NCBI GenBank assembly: GCA_016867395.1
Contig: VGJS01000017.1
Location: forward strand, 1-64,000
DNA: 64,000 nucleotides
Direction of reading: 5' to 3'
DNA from: Candidatus Handelsmanbacteria bacterium
GTDB taxonomy: Bacteria > Latescibacterota > UBA2968 > UBA8231
Of the stretch, positions 34,895 to 44,400 are shown piece by piece (positions within the stretch are counted from its first letter, which is position 1; each line of letters begins with the position of its first letter). Both the position numbers and the translations under genes were made by a program. A model generated the notes under the pieces. That model ran no database searches. It saw only the letters and a list, made by a program, of their open reading frames with translations, and was not told the origin of the DNA.

Positions 34895-35611
34895 TCAGCC
34901 GCGCTGCGCCAGCAGCGGCCCGGTCAGGAATGAGAGGGGCCGGCGCTGTTGGCCTTGTGCGTCAAAATTGGCCGGGTCCAGCCACTGGAGGAAGGCCGCC
35001 TCGAGGGCCGGCCACTCCGAGTCGATGGTTGCGTACCAGGCCGTGTCGCGGTTGCGCCCTTTGACCACCGTGGCCTGCCGAAAGAGCCCCTCGTAGGAAA
35101 GGCCCAGGCGCTGGGCTGCCGCGCGGGAGGGATGATTAAGGGCGTTGCACTTCCATTCGTAGCGCCGATACCCCAGGGCGAAGGCCTGTGCCATCATCAG
35201 ATACATGGCCTCGGTGGCGGCGCGGGTGCGCTGCAGGAGGGGCGAATAATTGATGTGCCCCACCTCGATGGAGCCGCTCTCCGGGGCGATGCGCAGATAG
35301 GAGGCCACCCCGGTGGCCCTCCCGGTGGCCTGGTCGAGGATGGCGAAGAAGAGCGGGTCCTCGCCGGGACCGACCTTCTCCACCCAGGCACGGTACTGGG
35401 ACAGGTCGCCGAAGGGACCGTACGGCAGATAGGTCCAGTTCAGCCCTTCGGCGTCGAGGGCATTGGCGGCAAAAAGGGCCTCGGCGTGTCGCGCCGCGTC
35501 CAGGGGCTCCAGCCGGCAGTAATGCCCCTCCAGCGCCAGGCGCGGCGGGTGGGGCGGGGGCTGCCAGCCGGGCAGGGCCTGGCCCATTTCGTTAGTGTCC
35601 TCGGTTGTCAT
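34895..35611 (-). CDS. GNAT acetyltransferase, RimJ/RimL-like
   Basis: 238 residues from the ATG at 35611, which overlaps the stop of the upstream SGNH hydrolase (ATGA). Features of the RimJ/RimL branch: an opening GHYCRLEPLDAARHAEALF, WTYLPYGPFGD, GVASYLRIAPESGSIEVGHI, and the acetyl-CoA region followed by YEWKCNALNHPSRAAAQRLG. Such enzymes N-acetylate protein termini or small amines in the cytosol. A longer version from 35647 is possible, but the coupled start is favoured. Confidence 0.8.
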   Translation of the reverse strand: MTTEDTNEMGQALPGWQPPPHPPRLALEGHYCRLEPLDAARHAEALFAANALDAEGLNWTYLPYGPFGDLSQYRAWVEKVGPGEDPLFFAILDQATGRATGVASYLRIAPESGSIEVGHINYSPLLQRTRAATEAMYLMMAQAFALGYRRYEWKCNALNHPSRAAAQRLGLSYEGLFRQATVVKGRNRDTAWYATIDSEWPALEAAFLQWLDPANFDAQGQQRRPLSFLTGPLLAQRG

Positions 35612-36240
35612 CTCCTTTTCTCCAGACCCAGCCAGGCGGCGAGCCAACCGGCGAGGTACGCGGCCTGCTGGCTGCGCACCTGCTCGTGGAAGTGGACATG
35701 GTCGCAGTAGAGGTCACCGCCGAGGTTGGCGGTGAAGGTGTGCAGGTCGATGATTGGCACCCCGTGGGCAGCCATGGCCTGATCGGCTGCCCGGTTGTAC
35801 GCGGCGCAGTCCGCGGCAAAGCGGTGGAAGGCGATGTCCGGCCGGCTGTTGTGGACCCGCTCGTCGCAGGGGGTGGTACGCATCCAGACCAGGGCCGGGC
35901 CGAGTCGGGCCGCCAGCGCGACGATGGTTTCCAGATTTTCGCGGTACCGCGCCAGGGGCACCTGTTTCTCCCCCGTGGCCGGATGGGTCTTGATATCGTG
36001 CAGCCCGCAGTTGAGCAGGAGCAGGTCCGCAGCAATGCCGCCGGCCCGCTCCTTGGCCTGCAGGAAATCCAGCACCATCGCTGAGTCGCCCCCGTTGGCC
36101 CCCTGGGGACGGTCGAGGTTGAGGAGAGCTTCCTCCTCCCCTTCCTTGCGCCCGTACTCCATCCATCCGCGCAGGGCCTTTTCCAGATAAGGGCCATACT
36201 GGATGGAGATGCTGTCGCCAATCACGTACACCTTCTTCAT
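35608..36240 (-). CDS. SGNH/GDSL-type esterase
   Basis: 210 residues, no signal peptide. Block I is VIGDSISIQYG with the nucleophile Ser at residue 10. An Asn-Cys-Gly-x-His-Asp stretch (LLLNCGLHD) replaces block III, and the Asp-x-x-His pair is DHVHF near residue 180. It probably deacetylates or de-esterifies a carbohydrate. The next gene on the strand is a GNAT acetyltransferase in an overlapping arrangement, so acetyl removal and addition may be coupled. Confidence 0.8.
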   Translation of the reverse strand: MKKVYVIGDSISIQYGPYLEKALRGWMEYGRKEGEEEALLNLDRPQGANGGDSAMVLDFLQAKERAGGIAADLLLLNCGLHDIKTHPATGEKQVPLARYRENLETIVALAARLGPALVWMRTTPCDERVHNSRPDIAFHRFAADCAAYNRAADQAMAAHGVPIIDLHTFTANLGGDLYCDHVHFHEQVRSQQAAYLAGWLAAWLGLEKRR

Positions 36241-36303
36241 CCGCCTTCTCCTCGCTCTGGCCCGCCCTTGCCCAAGGGCACCGGGTGAGCCATCTTTCCT
36301 CCC

Positions 36304-36804
36304 GTGGAAAGGAACCCTTTGCCCAGCTCCATTCTATTCATTTGCACCGGCAACATCTTTCGGAGCATGACCGCCGAGTACGCCCTGAAGGCGGCGCTGG
36401 GCCGCAACCCGCGCTATGTGGTGGCCTCCGCCGGCACCGAGGCTCTCCCCCAGGCCATAGCCCCCGAGCTGCGGGAGCGCCTGCTGCGGCGGGGCATCGA
36501 CCCCTCCACCCATCATCAGCGCAAACTCACTGCCGAGTTGCTCGCCGCCGCTGACCTGCCAGTGGTCATGGGCCTGAATCACCGCGAGTACGTGAAACAG
36601 CACTTCGGCAGAGACCTGATCCTCTTCAACCAGGTCTGTTCTGGCCGCGAGGAGGCCCTGCTCGACACCTGGGAGGCCGTGCCCGACTTCGAGCGCAATG
36701 CCCAGGCCCGCCGCGACTACATCGCCTGGGTGGTGGACTACCTGTGCTCCGCCATGCCCGAGTTCATCGCCAACATGGGGCAATATATGGAGCGGCGGGG
36801 CTGA
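36304..36804 (+). CDS. Low-molecular-weight protein-tyrosine phosphatase family
   Basis: 166 residues, typical size. The phosphate-binding loop is FICTGNIFRS (C-x5-R, residues about 12-21), and Glu and Asp residues near AVPDFERNAQ occupy the place of the general-acid loop, although the classical D-P is not exact. Members dephosphorylate tyrosine kinases of exopolysaccharide synthesis or act on arginine phosphates. GTG at 36304 has no strong ribosome binding site. It is divergent from the SGNH gene and convergent with the next gene. Confidence 0.78.
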   Translation: MERNPLPSSILFICTGNIFRSMTAEYALKAALGRNPRYVVASAGTEALPQAIAPELRERLLRRGIDPSTHHQRKLTAELLAAADLPVVMGLNHREYVKQHFGRDLILFNQVCSGREEALLDTWEAVPDFERNAQARRDYIAWVVDYLCSAMPEFIANMGQYMERRG

Positions 36805-36807
36805 CCC

Positions 36808-39153
36808 TCACCACCGCATCAGCTCCTCCCGCCAGGCCGGCAACTCCTCAGCCAGCAGTTTTTCCACCTGGCTGATCTTTGCCGTGAGGATCTCCTCGGT
36901 CGTGGCCACGCCCATGTCGAGGCGCAGGCCCAGATCGAGGAAATCCGCGCCCTGCACCAGCTTCAGGTCCGCCCGCGCGGTCTGTAATTCGGCCTGGGCC
37001 AATTCCACCATGCGTTGGTGGTCGCGCAGGTTTTCGCGCACGTGGCCGCTTTTCACCCACAACTGCCCGCTGAACTGCCTGATGGTGTCGCGCCGGCGCA
37101 GGAACTCCTCCACCCGGGCCCCGCTGCGCCAGGTATGGGCCAGGTGCTTGACCAGGGTGTCTTCCTGGGCAAAGCGCGTGCGGCACGCCGCCGGCACCAG
37201 GGGCCGCGCCTTCTCCATCTCCGCCGCGCCCTCCTCCCAGAGCCGGGCCAACTCCTGCAACTCCCCCAGGGCAACGTCCTGGCCAGCCCTGGGACCGCGC
37301 CGGGCCAGGGCATTGAAGCCGGGCTTGCTGAAGAAGAGCGGCTTCTTCTGCACCAGGGCCGTGTCGTCGTCGGTGGCGGTGTCCTCCCACAGCCAGTAGA
37401 AAACGCCAAAAAACGCCGGGTCGAGTTCACCCAGAGCCTCGGGCCGGAGCACCAAGGGCTGGGCTGGGCCGATGAAGTAGGTGCCCACGTAGTAGTCGAG
37501 CTGGGGATGGTGGCGCATCCCCGCCGAGCACTTGGCCCAGGCCCGCAGCACGTGGGGGGCGGCCTTTTCGCCGAAGTCGCGCCGGGCGATGGCTGCCATC
37601 GTCTTTTTGAGATCCGCGAACTCCGTGCCTTTGCCCCAGATCGTCCAGTAGCCCAGCTCCTCGGAGGGGCTCTTGCAGGAGCCGTCGAAGAGCCAGCGGG
37701 AGTGGATGGCCTGGGTCTGGAGCCGGCGGGCGTTCTCCCAGATCCGGCGCTGGTTCTCCAGCACCGGCAGGTACGGGACGTTGAGACATTCGATGGCGGT
37801 GTTGATCTCCAGCTTGACGCTGAAGGGCAGGCCGCGCTGCCGGCACAAATGGCGCTGGTGCAGTACCCGCTCGCTGGGCGTCACCCGGCTGATCGAATAA
37901 TCCCAGACGTTCTTGGCGTATCCGGCCTGGCGCCAGTCCACCGAATCCTTGTCCACCTCACTCTGGAAGATGACGCTTTCGGGATCGAGCCCGTTGATGT
38001 ACGCCACCTGGTCGCGGTCGCCGGACCAGTGGTTGGCCGAGTACGGCCAGGACAGGAGCCGGGCCTGGGGGTTCTGCCTGCGGATGGCGCCGGCCGCCGC
38101 GTTGACCAGTTCGGCCACCGCTTCGGAGCCGGGCCGTTGACTACAGCGGGGGCAGTCGGATGCCCCGCGGCTGCGCATGTAGCAGTGATAAAATCCCTCG
38201 CCGCCGGTGATGGCGATCAGGCCGCCCAACTCGGGGATCTCGGCGAAGAGCGAGGCCCAGGACTCGACGATGAAGCGCCGGGTGGCCGGGTCGCTGGCGC
38301 ACAAGGTGCGGAACCTCCCGCCGCTCTCGGCCGCCCCGCGCGAGCGCGGCCGGCTCTTGAAGAGTGGATGGTCGAGGGCCAGTTTGGGATTGTACGCCAT
38401 CAGGATGGGATATACCCCCGCGCGGGCCGCTCGTCGGGCCAGCCGCGCCAGGCGCTTTCGGTTGGCCTTGGCCTGGGGGTTGTGCAGCGCCCCCCAGGGA
38501 CCGGCCGGGTCCACCTCCACATAGTCCTCAAAGAGGGCCATCAGCGGAAAAGCGTCGAGCCCCATGCGGGCCAGTTCGAGGAAATTGTCGTCCCGCTCGC
38601 GGCCGTGCACCCAGGCTTGGGTGGTGGAGAAGCCGCCCCACAGGTCCGCACCCAGGTGCAGGGCGACCGAGGGCTGCACCTGGCGCCGGCCCTGCTTCAG
38701 ATAGGGATTGCGGCGCAGGCTCCAGTAGTTGGAGAGCCAGAGGCAGGCCCGCAGGAGGGCGTTCTCCGAGGAGGCCCGCACCTCGATACGCCCCGGGGCC
38801 ACACGCAACTCGAAGCGCTTGTCCCAGCGGTCTTCACTCCCTTTGCGCTTTGGACCTAGCACCAGGGCAATCTGTCCGCTGCCGCCCTTGAGCCCGAGGC
38901 CGAGTTGCCGGTGCAGGAAGCGGCGCAGGTCCGCGGCACCGCGCGCGGCCGGGCCGTCCGGGCGCACCTCTCCCTCGACAACCAAACTCCAACCCTCCTC
39001 CACCATCACCTCGTCGCGGCGGGGCTTTTCCGCGCTGCGCTCGATGCGGCCTGCGGGCGGGCTGGTGACCTGTTTCCAGAAACGGGAGCCCCGCACCTTC
39101 TTGACCTTGGCGGCCCACTCCTGTGCAAAGGAAAGCTGTTTCACCGTCTTCAC
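36808..39153 (-). CDS. Large glycoside-hydrolase-like protein (GH20/GH67-type plan)
   Basis: 781 residues, no signal peptide. The N-terminal ~150 residues look like the mixed alpha/beta domain that precedes GH20/67/84 barrels (ADLRRFLHRQLGLGLK, LASSEN-like RASSENALLRACLWLSNYW). The centre reads as a barrel: GMRLDAF-like MGLDAFPLMALFEDY, YPILMAYNPKLAL, IPELGGLIAITGGEGFYHCY (a possible acidic active site), then a C-x2-C pair (SDCPRCSQ). The C-terminal ~180 residues are long helices, perhaps a coiled coil. I infer a glycan-processing enzyme but cannot assign a family. Its ATG overlaps the stop of the octopine-dehydrogenase-like gene. Confidence 0.55.
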   Translation of the reverse strand: MKTVKQLSFAQEWAAKVKKVRGSRFWKQVTSPPAGRIERSAEKPRRDEVMVEEGWSLVVEGEVRPDGPAARGAADLRRFLHRQLGLGLKGGSGQIALVLGPKRKGSEDRWDKRFELRVAPGRIEVRASSENALLRACLWLSNYWSLRRNPYLKQGRRQVQPSVALHLGADLWGGFSTTQAWVHGRERDDNFLELARMGLDAFPLMALFEDYVEVDPAGPWGALHNPQAKANRKRLARLARRAARAGVYPILMAYNPKLALDHPLFKSRPRSRGAAESGGRFRTLCASDPATRRFIVESWASLFAEIPELGGLIAITGGEGFYHCYMRSRGASDCPRCSQRPGSEAVAELVNAAAGAIRRQNPQARLLSWPYSANHWSGDRDQVAYINGLDPESVIFQSEVDKDSVDWRQAGYAKNVWDYSISRVTPSERVLHQRHLCRQRGLPFSVKLEINTAIECLNVPYLPVLENQRRIWENARRLQTQAIHSRWLFDGSCKSPSEELGYWTIWGKGTEFADLKKTMAAIARRDFGEKAAPHVLRAWAKCSAGMRHHPQLDYYVGTYFIGPAQPLVLRPEALGELDPAFFGVFYWLWEDTATDDDTALVQKKPLFFSKPGFNALARRGPRAGQDVALGELQELARLWEEGAAEMEKARPLVPAACRTRFAQEDTLVKHLAHTWRSGARVEEFLRRRDTIRQFSGQLWVKSGHVRENLRDHQRMVELAQAELQTARADLKLVQGADFLDLGLRLDMGVATTEEILTAKISQVEKLLAEELPAWREELMRW

Positions 39154-40235
39154 TCCTTCAGCAGTTTGACCAACCCTGTCCGATCCAATCCAGCCAGGCC
39201 CAACTCCTCCACCCCTCGCCCTTCCTTCCAGGCGTCAAAACCCATCACCACCGAGCCCAACTCCACCAGGGAATGCAGGATGGGGGTTTTCACCCCGTAT
39301 TGCGCCCCCACCCGACTCCAGGCCGCCAGGCCGTAGGGGATATCCTCGGTGAGCCAGCGGCTCTCCAGGGAGCCGGGCGCCTTCAGCCGGGTGAGCATCC
39401 AGCTGCCTTTGATGGCGGCCCACAGGTCCCCGGCCGGCCCGAAGCCGGCCCGGTGGAAGGCTTCGTGCACCGGCAACAGATCGTAGCCCAGGGCTGCGCC
39501 GATGCGCCGCCGTTCCTCATCCACCTGCATGATGACCCTGGCTACGGCAGGACTCACTCCTTCCTCGTAAAAATAGAACTCCCCCCGCGAGTACTCGATG
39601 CGGCCGGCGTTCATCAGCACCCCGGCAGGGTGGACCACCGGGTTCATGGCCGACAGGCCGCAGGCCATCACATCCGGGTAGGTCTGCACGCCCGGAAATA
39701 GCGGTTCCAGCAACGCCCGCACCCGCGCCGTCTGGGTTGAGGACAGCACCCCCAACCCCAACCCCTTCACCACCCCCCAGATGGTGGCCGTGTCCGGGGC
39801 GGTCTTGCGGCACACATAGGGAGCCGTGTCCACCTCGGCCAGGGTGAGGCCCTCTACCCCGGCCTGGCGCAAGAGATGGTTCCATTCCAGGCTGCCCAGG
39901 GTGCCGGGCATCAGCACCACCGTGTGTTGGGGGCGCAGATGGGGGATACAGGCTTTGGCAAAAGGCTGGTGGGCGTACGCCGGCACAATGAGCAGCACCA
40001 ACTCGGCCTCGGCCAGGGCCTCGCCCAGGTCGGTGGTGACCCGGTGGAGGACAGCCTTGCCCTCGCCGGCCACCCCGCGGAGGTGGATGGCGCCGTCGGC
40101 GCGGATGGGTTCCAGGGCGGCGGCGAACTCGGGCACCTCGGCCAGGACTACGCGCCGGCCCTGCAGGGTGAGGCGGGCGGCCACTGCAAAGGCGGTGTTG
40201 CCTCCCCCCAATACTGCGATGGGTTTCTCTGCCAT
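39150..40235 (-). CDS. NAD/NADP octopine/nopaline dehydrogenase family protein
   Basis: 361 residues. N-terminal dinucleotide fold AVLGGGNTAFAVAARL (residues about 7-22). The C-terminal opine-dehydrogenase domain has the diagnostic MNPVVHPAGVLMNAGRIEY and FYFYEEGVSPAVA, with catalytic His and Asp/Glu in that region. Family reaction: reductive condensation of an amino acid and a keto acid, or the reverse, in the cytosol. The stop overlaps the next ATG (ATGA), and it lies 17 bases after an oxidoreductase, so the three form one minus-strand operon. Confidence 0.85.
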   Translation of the reverse strand: MAEKPIAVLGGGNTAFAVAARLTLQGRRVVLAEVPEFAAALEPIRADGAIHLRGVAGEGKAVLHRVTTDLGEALAEAELVLLIVPAYAHQPFAKACIPHLRPQHTVVLMPGTLGSLEWNHLLRQAGVEGLTLAEVDTAPYVCRKTAPDTATIWGVVKGLGLGVLSSTQTARVRALLEPLFPGVQTYPDVMACGLSAMNPVVHPAGVLMNAGRIEYSRGEFYFYEEGVSPAVARVIMQVDEERRRIGAALGYDLLPVHEAFHRAGFGPAGDLWAAIKGSWMLTRLKAPGSLESRWLTEDIPYGLAAWSRVGAQYGVKTPILHSLVELGSVVMGFDAWKEGRGVEELGLAGLDRTGLVKLLKE

Positions 40236-40252
40236 ATCCTCTCCTGTTTGTC

Positions 40253-41308
40253 TTACCAGTTGTCCCGCCCCACGTACAGGCCGCGGTTCTCCAAGGGCAA
40301 AGTCACTCTCGCCCCCTGCAAACGCTCGGATTCAACCAGCCCCAGGACCAGTTCCTGGCTGCGGATGGCCAGGTGCAAAGGCCCCTGGGTCTGGCGTCCG
40401 GTATCCAGCGCGTCGATCAGATCGCGCAGGCCGGCGGCAGTGCCGCTGCGGGCCGGCTGTGCCGGGAATTCCGCCGCTTCGAGCAGGCCACCGCCCCGGT
40501 TGCGCCGCCACTTCACCCCGGCTCCATCGTCGCAGGTGCGCAGCTTGCCTCGGGTGCCGCTGACCTCGAACTCGTACCCTCCGGCCACGGTGAAATACCC
40601 ATGCACCCCGTTGGCGAAGCGGACGTACCCCATCGGGATGCCCGGGTCGCCGCTGACCCGGTTGTCGGCAAAGTCCGCCGGGTCCACCAGGGCCACCCCC
40701 TGCACGTACTCCGCCGGGCCGTCCCCGGCCAAAAAAAGCAGCATGTCCGCGGTGTGGGTCTGGCTCCACAGGGCCGCCCCCACCCCGCACTGGGCGATCA
40801 CCGCCTGCACCTGGCCCAGTTCGCCGGCCTGGATCAGGGCCCGCATCTGGAGATAGGGCTGCATGTAGCGCCGCTGGGTGCCGTAGTTGAACAGCACCCC
40901 GTGTTTCCGGCAGGCTGCCATCATCGCGTCGGCCTCGGCCATGGAGCAACACAAGGGTTTCTCGCAGTAGATGCCTTTCACCCCGCACTCGGCGGCGGCC
41001 ACCACCAACTCGGCGTGGGTGGCCGGCCGGGTGGCGATGCACACCAGCTCGGGCTTCTCCTGCTCCAGCATCTCCCGGTAGTCGGTGTACCCGCGCGCCA
41101 CCTCGTAGCGGCGGCAGATTATCTCCACCTTGTCGGCCACCACGTCGGCCACCCCGACGAATTCCACTTTGTCCTGGGCGCGCAGCGCCGCCGCATGGGA
41201 ATAGGGCAACCAGTAACCGCTGTGGGTATGGCCCCGCACCTCGTCGTCGATGGTGGCGCCCATGCGGCCGCAGCCGATCAGGCAGGCCCGGTATTTTTTC
41301 AACGCCAT
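40253..41308 (-). CDS. Gfo/Idh/MocA family oxidoreductase
   Basis: 351 residues. The nucleotide motif is CLIGCGRMGATIDDE at the N-terminus; the active-site Lys is in YCEKPLCCSMAEAD at about residue 113. The substrate domain contains a His-Thr pair (WSQTHTADML) where the family often has an active-site His. First gene of a minus-strand operon with an octopine-dehydrogenase-like enzyme and a large glycosidase-like protein. Cytosolic sugar or cyclitol oxidation is likely. Confidence 0.85.
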   Translation of the reverse strand: MALKKYRACLIGCGRMGATIDDEVRGHTHSGYWLPYSHAAALRAQDKVEFVGVADVVADKVEIICRRYEVARGYTDYREMLEQEKPELVCIATRPATHAELVVAAAECGVKGIYCEKPLCCSMAEADAMMAACRKHGVLFNYGTQRRYMQPYLQMRALIQAGELGQVQAVIAQCGVGAALWSQTHTADMLLFLAGDGPAEYVQGVALVDPADFADNRVSGDPGIPMGYVRFANGVHGYFTVAGGYEFEVSGTRGKLRTCDDGAGVKWRRNRGGGLLEAAEFPAQPARSGTAAGLRDLIDALDTGRQTQGPLHLAIRSQELVLGLVESERLQGARVTLPLENRGLYVGRDNW

Positions 41309-41391
41309 GGACTCATACTCCGGTATCGTGAAAGAGGGTCGCCGCAGCCGGCGGGCAGTTGGATGGGCCCGTTTTTGACAGGGCGGCGGCT

Positions 41392-41419
41392 TTGCCCGAG
41401 ACTGTTCACGGGGTACAAT
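41392..41419 (+). promoter_or_regulatory. Promoter of the EndoQ-UvrD gene
   Basis: TTGCCC at 41392-41397 and TACAAT at 41414-41419, spacer 16, followed by an AT-rich TATATC. A start near 41426 gives a short 5' leader to the ATG at 41449, which has CAGGAGA as ribosome binding site. Confidence 0.45.
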
Positions 41420-41448
41420 ATATCTCCCCGCCCCGCTCAGGAGAACCC

Positions 41449-44400
41449 ATGCGCTTCGTCGCCGACATCCACCTGCACTCCCGCTACGCCCGGGCCACCA
41501 GCCGCGACCTCAATCCCGAGAACCTGCACCGCTGGTCAGCCCTCAAAGGCATCACCGTGGTGGGTACCGGCGACTTCACCCACCCGGCCTGGCTTGCGGA
41601 ACTGCAGGAGCAGCTGGAGCCGGCCGAGGAAGGGCTCTACCGGCTCAAAGCCCCCTGGCGCCAACCCTTAGAGGCACAGCTGCCGCCCTCCTGCCTGGCC
41701 GAGGTGCGTTTCCTGCTGAGCGTGGAGATCAACTCCATCTACAAGAAGAACGGCCGCACCCGCAAGGTCCACAACGTGGTGGTGATGCCCGGTTTTGCCG
41801 AGGTGGAGGCCCTCAACCGGCGGCTGGGAACCATCGGAAATCTCAAATCGGACGGCCGTCCCATCCTGGGGTTGGACAGCCGGGACCTGTTGGCGATCTG
41901 TCTGGAGGTCTGCCCCGAGGTGCTCTTCATCCCGGCCCATATCTGGACCCCGCATTTTGCGGCCCTGGGTTCGGCCTCGGGTTTCGACAGCCTGGAGGAG
42001 TGCTTCGAGGACCTGCTGCCCCACATCCCGGCCGTGGAGACCGGTCTCTCCTCCGATCCACCCATGAACAGCCGCATCGCCGAACTGGACCGCTTTGCCC
42101 TGGTCTCCAACTCCGACGCCCATTCGCCGCAGAAACTGGCCCGCGAAGGCACCTGCTTCGACACCGCGTTGTCCTACCCGGGGATGCTCGCCGCTCTTTG
42201 GAGCCGCGACCCGGCGCAGTTCGCCGGCACCCTGGAGTTCTTCCCCGAGGAGGGCAAGTACCACTGCGACGGCCACCGCAACTGCCAGGTGCGCTGGAAA
42301 CCCGCGCAGACCCTGGCCGCCAAGGGCCGCTGCCCGGTCTGCGGCCAACCCCTCACCGTGGGGGTGCTGCACCGGGTCGAGCTGCTGGCCGACCGGCCCG
42401 AGGGCGAGGGGCCGGCGCGGTCCTTCGAATACCTGATCCCCCTGCCCGAGGTGATCGGCTCGGCCCTGGGCAGCGGCCCCGCCAGCAAGAAGGTGCAGGC
42501 GGTGTACGAACAGCTGCTGGCCAGCCTGGGGCCCGAGCTGTTCATCCTTCGCCACGCCTCCCCCGAAGCGATCGCCGCCGCCGGCCAACCCCTGGTGGCC
42601 GAGGGGGTGCGGCGCATGCGCGCGGGGCAGGTGCAGATCGCCGCCGGGTACGACGGGGAGTTCGGGGTCATCGAGCTCTTCACCGACGAGGAGCGCCGCC
42701 AGTTCAAAGGTCAGAAACTGCTGTTCGCCTTGCCTGCAGCCTCGGTGGCCACACCTCAGGTGCAGTCCGCTCTTGTGCCGGCCCACGCCTCCGCCCCTGA
42801 ACAGCCCGCACCTGTGGCCACCTCGGGCCTGGACCCGGCCCAACAACAGGCCGTCGAAGCCGGCGGCCCGGTGGTGGTCATCGCCGGTCCAGGCTCGGGC
42901 AAGACCCGCACCCTCACCCTGCGCGTGGCCCACCTGATCGCCCAGCGCAGGGTGCCAGCCAGCCAGATCCTGGCCCTCACCTTCACCCGGAGGGCCGCCA
43001 CCCAAATGCGCCAGCGCCTCCAAGCCCTGCTAGGAGACCGCGCCACCCTCGCCGAGTTGCATGTGGGCACCTTCCACCAACTCGCCCTGCAACTGATGGC
43101 CGAAACAGGCCAGCCCCTCCGCCCGGTACTCGACGAATGGGAATCCCGCTCCCTGCTCTCGCAAGCCCTGGCCGAGAGCGGGACCAAGATGCCCCTCGGC
43201 AAGGCACAGGAGGGCATCGCCCTTGCCAAAGCCCAGGGCCTGCTGCCCGAGGACATGGAGGATGAAGAACTATCGCAAATCTACACCGCGTATCAGGACC
43301 AACTGGAGCCCCACCAGGTCTGGGACTACGACCAGATCCTGCTCGATTTCCTCGACCTGATGGAGCACGGCGGTGTAGACCTTACCGGCCAAAGTGAGCG
43401 GCGGGGGAGTGACCCCGAAGCTTTTTCTCGCGGAGTGGCTGGGAAGGGAAGTCCGCGTGGCGGGGGGCCGGGCAGCGGAGCGACAGCGAGCGAGTGGGAA
43501 GGACGCGCCTGGAGAAAAACCGAAGCGGGTCACCCCCCGCTGCGCCCATCGCTGGGCTTCACCCAGGTTCTGGTAGACGAATTCCAGGACCTCGACCTCG
43601 TCCAGTACCAGATCGTCCGCGCCCTGGCCGGCACGGGTGAGGGCCTCTTCGCCATCGGCGACCCGGACCAGGCCATCTACGGCTTCCGCGGGGCCGACGC
43701 CTCCTGCTTTGCCCGACTGCTCGCCGACTACCCAGCCACCCGCCTCCTCCACCTCGGCATCAACTACCGCTCTGCCGCCCCCATCGTCGAGGCCGCCGCC
43801 GCCCTGATCAGCCACAACCCCCACCGCCAGCCCCTGCACCTGCGGCCGGCGCGCCAGGGCGGGGCGCGGCTGCGCCTGCTCTCGGTGCCCGGCGAAAAGG
43901 CCGAGGGCATCGCCGTGGTCCAGGAGATCGGGCGCATGGTGGGCGGGGCCGACATGGCGCAGTCCGACCGGCAGGGCGCGAGAGGAACGCGCAGCCTCGG
44001 CGATTTCGGCGTGCTTTTCCGCACCCACGCCCAGGCCCAGATACTGGAGGAGTGTTTCCTGCACGAGGGCCTGCCCTACCGCCTAGCAGGGGAGAAGAGT
44101 TTCCTGTCCACCCCACCCGTGCGTCGGGCCCTGGCCTTTTTCCGCCTTGTGCTCCAACCCGAGGAGCCCCTGCGTCTGCTGCAAGCCCTGGAGATCCCCG
44201 CCTTCGACCCCGGCGCCCAGGCCCGGAAGGAACTGGCCCGACAACTGGTCCGCCCCGCGAACGCCGAAACCCTGCCCGCCGCCCGCCGGCTGTGCGAAGC
44301 AGCCGAGCAGTACCGCCTGCTCGCCTCGCAGGAGCCGCCGGCCGCCCTGGTGCACCGCTTCCTGGAGGAGCACGGAAAGGATGAGGACGTGGCGCGCCTG

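Noticed and set aside
41375-41380. TTGACA upstream of the EndoQ-UvrD gene as its -35
   Set aside because: It lies 33 bases before the TACAAT element, too far for one promoter; TTGCCC at 41392 fits better.
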